From Phycisphaerae bacterium (GTDB taxonomy: Bacteria > Planctomycetota > Phycisphaerae > Phycisphaerales > UBA1924), in assembly GCA_022180725.1 (NCBI GenBank), contig BQMO01000015.1, forward strand, positions 43,053 to 107,052: a stretch of DNA of 64,000 bases, in the 5' to 3' direction. Position 1 is the first letter of the stretch; each line of letters opens with the position of its first letter. The translations under genes and the position numbers were made by a program. Under the pieces are notes generated by a model. The model was not told where the DNA came from, did no database searches, and was given only the letters and a program-made list of their open reading frames with translations. Of the stretch, positions 59,750-64,000 are shown one piece after another.

Positions 59750-60601
59750 TCAGGCCGGGAGCGCGATGACGAAATCGCTGCCCTTGCCCGGTTCCGAATG
59801 GACGTCGATCCGTCCTTGGTGGGCCTCAACGATTCGGCGGGTGGTGGGGAGGCCCAGGCCGCTGCCGCCGGCCTTGGTGGTGAAGTAGGGGGTGAAGAGT
59901 TTGGGCAGCACGTCGGGCGCGATACCCGGGCCGGTATCGATGACGTGAATCTGGAGCGTGGCCTGGCCGTCGGGGTCTGACGCGCGGGCCGTACGCACGA
60001 TCAACTCGCGAGAAGCCGCGGCCTCGCTCGGCATGCCCGCCATGGCTTGCAGGGCGTTGAGCATCAGGTTGAGCACGGCCTGCTTCATCAGCCCGGCATC
60101 GGCGTTCGCCGACATCGGCCCGGGCGCCGGGTCGGCCCGCAGGCGGACACCTTGCTGCTGCGCCTGGGGCGAGAGAAACTCGACAAGGTCGGCGACAACC
60201 TCGTTGAGGTCGATGGGCTTGAGGTCGAGCCGGAGTTCGCCGGCGTAGGTGAGGAAATCGGTGAGGATGCCGCGGAGGCGTTCGACCTCGCGTCGGAGGG
60301 CGGCGGCGCGGCGTGCGAGGCGTTGCTTGTCGGCGGGGTCGAGGGGTCGGCTGTCGGCGAGATCGTCGAGGCCTTCGGCGATCAGTTGGGCGTTCAAGCC
60401 GATGGTGGAGAGGGGGTTTTTGATTTCGTGGGCGAGGCCGCCGGTCATGGCTCCGAGTTCGGCGAGGCGTTCGGCGGCGCGGGCGCGACGCTCGGCGGCG
60501 CGGGCCTTGGCCAGAGAGCGGCGAACCTGCACGCGCGTCATCAGCACGGCAATGCCGAGGCCGAGCAGCAGCCCCAAACTGGCAGCGAGAATCGGATGCA
60601 C
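59750..60601 (-). CDS. Orphan sensor histidine kinase (NtrB-like)
   Basis: A 283-residue protein. One N-terminal transmembrane helix (LAASLGLLLGLGIAVLM) is followed by a short coiled coil, then H58 in GGLAHEIKNPLSTIG, then N-box LNLMLNALQAM and G-boxes DTGPGIAPDVL and GGSGLGLPTT. It starts with GTG at 60601. No sensor domain and no adjacent response regulator are present; it probably phosphorylates an NtrC-type partner encoded elsewhere. Confidence 0.88.
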   Translation of the reverse strand: MHPILAASLGLLLGLGIAVLMTRVQVRRSLAKARAAERRARAAERLAELGAMTGGLAHEIKNPLSTIGLNAQLIAEGLDDLADSRPLDPADKQRLARRAAALRREVERLRGILTDFLTYAGELRLDLKPIDLNEVVADLVEFLSPQAQQQGVRLRADPAPGPMSANADAGLMKQAVLNLMLNALQAMAGMPSEAAASRELIVRTARASDPDGQATLQIHVIDTGPGIAPDVLPKLFTPYFTTKAGGSGLGLPTTRRIVEAHQGRIDVHSEPGKGSDFVIALPA

Positions 60602-60634
60602 CGGCGAGAGGGTAGGGACGCGCGGGGAGGACGC

Positions 60635-60943
60635 TTATCGCCGCGGGGAGTTGGTGTAGCCGGTGGGTTTGGCGGCCTGGGTGACCTGGATGGATTCCAC
60701 GCGGGCGGCGCGGGTGGCCTTCCAGCCCTTGTCGGTCTTGACGGCGTCGTAGTTGACGGTGGCGCCGTCCTTCAGCACGCGGAAGCCGTCACCCTGAATG
60801 ACCGAGTAGTGGGTGAAGATGTCCTGGCCGTCGGGGCCGATGATGAAGCCGAATCCCTTGCGCGGGTCGAACCACTTGACCACGCCCTCGACGCCGAGGA
60901 GTTCTGCAGAAGGGGGATTGGTCGACGGCTGCTGCTCGCTCAT
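60635..60943 (-). CDS. Cold-shock protein with N- and C-terminal extensions
   Basis: A 102-residue OB-fold protein. RNP1 KGFGFI (in VVKWFDPRKGFGFIIGPDG) and the RNP2-like IFTHYSVI show the cold-shock fold that binds single-stranded RNA or DNA. It is longer than the 65-70-residue standard by an N-terminal Pro/Ser tail and a C-terminal tail (AKPTGYTNSPRR). ATG 60943 fits; a longer start adds 7 residues. The kinase gene follows 33 bp downstream on the same strand. Confidence 0.92.
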   Translation of the reverse strand: MSEQQPSTNPPSAELLGVEGVVKWFDPRKGFGFIIGPDGQDIFTHYSVIQGDGFRVLKDGATVNYDAVKTDKGWKATRAARVESIQVTQAAKPTGYTNSPRR

Positions 60944-61131
60944 GTGGACCCCCGGCGATGACAATCGCCCCCGCGGCGGAATCGCCGAATCAGGGCCAGA
61001 GACATGCGTTAAGGTACCATTGAGACCGGGGATTGGTCAAGGGCATGCGTAGGATCGTTCGATCCCGGCATAAAGCAAGCGTGGCGCATGAGTTGCGCGT
61101 TACCGACCATGCCTCATTGATCGGCTCCAAG

Positions 61132-62313
61132 TCAGCGAGTCGAGAAGTCGCGAGCGGAACACCCATCGAGTGTGTGCAGAAGCGGGTTGTCGGACACGTG
61201 CCGTCCATATTCAAAGGACGTTTCCCCAGGTCGGTAGTAGGGCGACATGCGATGCGAGGCGATGATTTCGGCGTGCCCATCAACACATCCCCCTGCCCCC
61301 TGAGGTGATCCGCGCCGTGACGCGTGCCACAAGCAATCATCGCTCATCAGTACCTTGAATGCTGGAAATGCAATGTCGGTCAATCGGATGGCGCGAAACT
61401 GTGCCGGCGGCATCAGTCGCGTCTCGGGCCTCCAGAACGCGGGGTCCGCGATGAAGGTGCATGGGTACTGGTAGTCCCAGAAGTGGTCGGGCACTTCAAC
61501 ATGAAACGGGCTGCGGAAACCATCACGCGAGCCTGTCGCGTTGTAGTACCCGTACGACATGACCACCGGCCACATGTAGTACGCGCTGAAGTAGTGCACC
61601 TTCCAGACTCGCCCATCCCGATCCTCGATCCATGTCGAATCGCCCGGCAACGGCTTGGTGAAATACGGAAACTGCTCGCGATAGTCCTGTGAGTAGAGGA
61701 GAAACACGCCCGCGTGCTGCCGCAGGTTGTTGAGCGTGACACTATCACGGCCGGATCGCCGGACGTGGCGAATCACCGGAAATGCAATCGCGAGGAGTGC
61801 CGCGATCACGACGATCACTATCAGGACCTCGGTCATCGAGAAGCCCCTGCGGCCGCGAGTGTTCGCCCCAATGATGTTCGGCTTCTCGACGTTCGCGCGA
61901 AGCATGACCAGCATCATGGCCGGGGGGACTGCCAGGAGCATGTTCTTCCCGATCACCCACGCGGCCTCACTCTGAAATGTGGCCCGATGGTCCAAGATTC
62001 CAAAGCATGCGCAGGCCGGGGCACCACCCATGGCGGCCTCGATCGTGTAGGCGACCGAGAATGCGAAAAGCATGAGGAGCATGACCCATGCCGTGGCTGC
62101 GCGTCGCTCCGGCACGAGGCTATGGCACGCAAACATCGCGACTTCGAGTATTGGCAACCCGATGACAAGCGATCCTCGCACCGCGCGGCTGTTCAGCAGC
62201 CGCCAAGTTGCGAGTTGACTTTCAAACTCGTTCAAATCCATTAACTTTGAGAAGCCCGCGATGGCGAATGCCGATGCGGTGAGCCAGCACAGGCTGGTGA
62301 TGTATCGCAGCAT
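61132..62313 (-). CDS. Fusion of MauE/DoxX-type redox membrane domain with a prepilin-type domain
   Basis: A 393-residue protein. Residues 1-145 have four hydrophobic helices and the motif C101-A-C103-F-G in GGAPACACFGILDH, as in MauE/DoxX redox-associated membrane proteins. Then comes a basic stretch and a complete prepilin site, G157-F158-SMTE162, followed by VLIVIVVIAALLAIAFPVI. The C-terminal 200 residues are a Trp/Tyr-rich pilin-like domain ending with GGCVDGHAEI. No start codon lies just before the pilin motif, so this is a true fusion, not two genes. Cutting by prepilin peptidase at Gly157 would release the pilin part. It is first-served by ATG 62313; a cysteine-rich exported protein lies 10 bp upstream in the operon. 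Confidence 0.82.
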   Translation of the reverse strand: MLRYITSLCWLTASAFAIAGFSKLMDLNEFESQLATWRLLNSRAVRGSLVIGLPILEVAMFACHSLVPERRAATAWVMLLMLFAFSVAYTIEAAMGGAPACACFGILDHRATFQSEAAWVIGKNMLLAVPPAMMLVMLRANVEKPNIIGANTRGRRGFSMTEVLIVIVVIAALLAIAFPVIRHVRRSGRDSVTLNNLRQHAGVFLLYSQDYREQFPYFTKPLPGDSTWIEDRDGRVWKVHYFSAYYMWPVVMSYGYYNATGSRDGFRSPFHVEVPDHFWDYQYPCTFIADPAFWRPETRLMPPAQFRAIRLTDIAFPAFKVLMSDDCLWHASRRGSPQGAGGCVDGHAEIIASHRMSPYYRPGETSFEYGRHVSDNPLLHTLDGCSARDFSTR

Positions 62314-62323
62314 GGCACGTGAC

Positions 62324-62683
62324 TCATGGGCAGGATGTCAAAGGCGCCACGATTCGCGAGGACGTACAGAGGATTGTTTCCGTCGGTCCCTGTCGGCAGA
62401 CCCCGCCCACGCAGACTCGATTCTCCCACTTGCACGTCTGCTGGGCCTCCTGCACGATCGTGGTTTTGTAGCCTGATGGCGCTGCGACGACCCAGTTGAT
62501 CGTCGAGTTGGTGATGATAATGTCGACGCAGGTTGTGGCGCCGCACGGCTCGCTGTCCGGTCCGTTGATGATGGCGTTGCAGCAGGTGTTCGTGGAATCC
62601 TGATAACACTCCCCCGCCCACAGCAGCGCCGATGCCAGGCACAGCACGCTCACCAGTGTCATGGTTTGTCCACCCGTCTTCAT
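62324..62683 (-). CDS. Small cysteine-rich exported protein
   Basis: A 119-residue protein. It has a signal peptide (LVSVLCLASALLWAG) followed by 10 Cys in about 95 mature residues (CYQDSTNTCC, PCGATTC, CKWENRVC and so on), an even number that suits five disulfides. ATG 62683 follows AAAGGAG. It lies between the 368-residue exported protein and the MauE-pilin fusion on one strand with gaps of 10-16 bp, so all three are one operon. No family is recognised. Confidence 0.72.
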   Translation of the reverse strand: MKTGGQTMTLVSVLCLASALLWAGECYQDSTNTCCNAIINGPDSEPCGATTCVDIIITNSTINWVVAAPSGYKTTIVQEAQQTCKWENRVCVGGVCRQGPTETILCTSSRIVAPLTSCP

Positions 62684-62699
62684 CGTTGACTCCTTTCGA

Positions 62700-63806
62700 T
62701 CATGCACCGCGACTGCCTCGAACACGCCACCACCACCCTGCCCCGAGCAGCGCAACAAGCGAACCGCCGATGGCCCATCCGGCCCAGCGGAAGTGCCGTC
62801 GCGAGGCCTCCCGCGGAGATTCGGCGGCCCGAAACTGGATCACGCCTCCCGGCTCAAGTCTCGCCGCGGCCGGGACATCGCCGCGGAGGTCGACGATCGT
62901 TTCCGGCGACACATCGGCCACGAGCACGTCGTGCTTCCCGATGGTGGGCGTTCGAGCCAATGCGGCGACCCGGTCCGGAGTGGGCGTGGCGATCTCCCGG
63001 AGCACGAGCGTCCATTGATGACCCGTCTCGGTTTTGTGTACGACTTTCCCGGCTGTCCAGAATCCGTCATGAACCTTCCAGTCGGAATATTCAGAGCGTG
63101 TCCCATCGGTGCTCGACACCGAATGAACCAGACCCTTACCGACCGAGTCATCCCAACCTCCAACGGCCGTGAATGTCACCGCCGTATCACCGACGATCGC
63201 CTCGGCCTTCCAACGTGCCCCGGTTGCCTCGACGATCTGCCAGGAGCGTGCCCGCGGCGGGAGTTGCGCGAGCCCTCCGGTCATGAAGTCGAGCATGTCA
63301 GTGAGGTACTCGTACCTCATGTCGGCGTAGTCGCGGCCGAGTGGCGGCCTCGCCGCATCCACAACGGTTACTTCCGTGTCGTACCAAATCCATGCATCAT
63401 CGCCAACTCTCCCGCCGCTCTGCCAACTCGCGCCGTCCGGGCTTGGGTCGTGCTTGGCGATGCGCCATCGGCCGTCAGCAGCGGCGAGATAGCGATGGGT
63501 GTCGATGCCCTTGTCGGCGGCGTCACGGACCTTCTGCTGTTGACCCTTGAGTGGATGGTCGGGATACGCGGAAAGATCGCGAGCGACCGCTGCGGCGGTT
63601 GCAGGGTCCATGGGGATTCGCAGGTTCACGTCCCACCGCGCCTCGATCGCAAGTGCGTGGCCGATCTGTTCGCCGAGCATGGCACGTTCAAGGACCCATG
63701 CTTGAATCTGATCACGAGACTGTGCCAATACGAGTCGCTGCCCCAAGAGGGATGCAACGAGAATCGCCACATATACGAAGCGCCATCTCGTGCCGGGAGT
63801 ACCCAT
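62700..63806 (-). CDS. Hypothetical exported protein with C-terminal membrane anchor
   Basis: A 368-residue protein. Signal peptide: FVYVAILVASLLGQRLVLAQ. The body is of mixed alpha/beta content with many Trp (GARWKAEAIVGDTAVTFTAVGG). A C-terminal transmembrane helix (WAIGGSLVALLGAGWWW) precedes a short basic end. ATG 63806 is preferred because it gives this signal peptide; the longer frame adds low-complexity sequence. It is the first gene of the three-gene operon. Planctomycete-type architecture, function unknown. Confidence 0.72.
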   Translation of the reverse strand: MGTPGTRWRFVYVAILVASLLGQRLVLAQSRDQIQAWVLERAMLGEQIGHALAIEARWDVNLRIPMDPATAAAVARDLSAYPDHPLKGQQQKVRDAADKGIDTHRYLAAADGRWRIAKHDPSPDGASWQSGGRVGDDAWIWYDTEVTVVDAARPPLGRDYADMRYEYLTDMLDFMTGGLAQLPPRARSWQIVEATGARWKAEAIVGDTAVTFTAVGGWDDSVGKGLVHSVSSTDGTRSEYSDWKVHDGFWTAGKVVHKTETGHQWTLVLREIATPTPDRVAALARTPTIGKHDVLVADVSPETIVDLRGDVPAAARLEPGGVIQFRAAESPREASRRHFRWAGWAIGGSLVALLGAGWWWRVRGSRGA

Positions 63807-64000
63807 AGCGACAGAATATCCCCCCACAACCACCCCCCCCCTCCCCCAGTACCCCGTGGGGTCGCACCGCCCGACAGCACCCGCTCGCACCTTGTATGAG
63901 CACTCGCCCATTCCACTGCGTCCGCCACCTAGCGATCTCTACCAGTCACGGCGCCCACACGCACCCGCCTCTCGCAACGTATGATGACTTTTTACTCACC
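63807..64000. other. Upstream region of the three-gene operon, no gene seen
   Basis: About 190 bp to the window edge. It includes a C-rich tract (positions about 63820-63850). The regulatory region of the operon probably starts here, but I see no convincing promoter boxes. Confidence 0.4.

Noticed and set aside
63820..63850. C-rich tract as a possible functional switch.
   Set aside because: It lies outside a gene, is not a clean homopolymer, and GC-rich genomes carry many such tracts.

Overview
The window looks like a chromosomal segment of a high-GC planctomycete, most likely a Phycisphaerae-type lineage. Support: pilin-like genes with a GF(S/T)xxE prepilin site, an exported protein ending in DxNxDGxVNxxDV dockerin-like repeats, a PEP-CTERM-like tail (VPAPAT, transmembrane stretch, RRRR), sulfatase-modifying-factor and Gfo/Idh/MocA proteins beside a fucosidase, and a serine-recombinase plus DUF2924 cassette. 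This assignment is inference from gene content; no rRNA gene is present.

Layout. (1) 1-8.8 kb is an accessory region ending at the 3' side of an initiator tRNA-fMet gene. It holds a PLD-family nuclease-like protein, a convergent 1246-residue RecD-like helicase with a C-terminal PD-(D/E)XK-like nuclease domain, and a four-gene serine-recombinase cassette. (2) 9.1-17.2 kb is a tightly overlapping sugar-catabolism operon: a glucosamine-6-phosphate deaminase/PIG-L deacetylase fusion, a sugar isomerase, two Gfo/Idh/MocA oxidoreductases, a formylglycine-generating-enzyme-like lipoprotein and an alpha-L-fucosidase lipoprotein. (3) 17-20.3 kb has an acetyltransferase, a coiled-coil/lipoprotein pair and a PEP-CTERM protein. 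(4) 20.3-27.6 kb has homogentisate dioxygenase diverging from a halogenase-like flavoprotein and a Rieske oxygenase, then GmhA and a redoxin/cytochrome/monooxygenase-like protein. (5) 27.8-31.3 kb is a succinate dehydrogenase operon. (6) 31.5-40.8 kb has a desaturase, an RRM protein, a VIT/VWA protein, a two-component system, a methyltransferase and a polyprenyl diphosphate synthase carrying an in-frame tandem-repeat insert. (7) 41-47.7 kb has a pilin-like protein, pyruvate dehydrogenase E2, E1-beta and E1-alpha (with a small four-helix-bundle element between the two E1 genes) and a dockerin-like protein. (8) 47.9-58.2 kb has an M28 peptidase, trigger factor, zinc-ribbon membrane proteins, two glycosyltransferases, a beta-lactamase-fold hydrolase and citrate synthase. 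(9) 58.2-63.8 kb has a protein twice interrupted by a modular repeat element, a sensor kinase, a cold-shock protein, and a three-gene operon with a MauE-like/pilin fusion, a cysteine-rich exported protein and an exported membrane-anchored protein.

Most striking signal: a family of 48-bp, stop-free GC-rich repeats sits in frame inside coding sequences. Two copies at 58.4-58.8 and 59.2-59.5 kb share both end sequences, are 333 and 237 bp long (both multiples of three), and differ by exactly two 48-bp units. A related array lies inside the polyprenyl diphosphate synthase gene at 39.8-40.0 kb. This resembles in logic the protein-coding palindromic elements of Rickettsia, but the sequences are different. 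Second in interest are the MauE-pilin fusion beside a ten-cysteine exported protein, and the terminal-inverted-repeat element between pdhA and pdhB.
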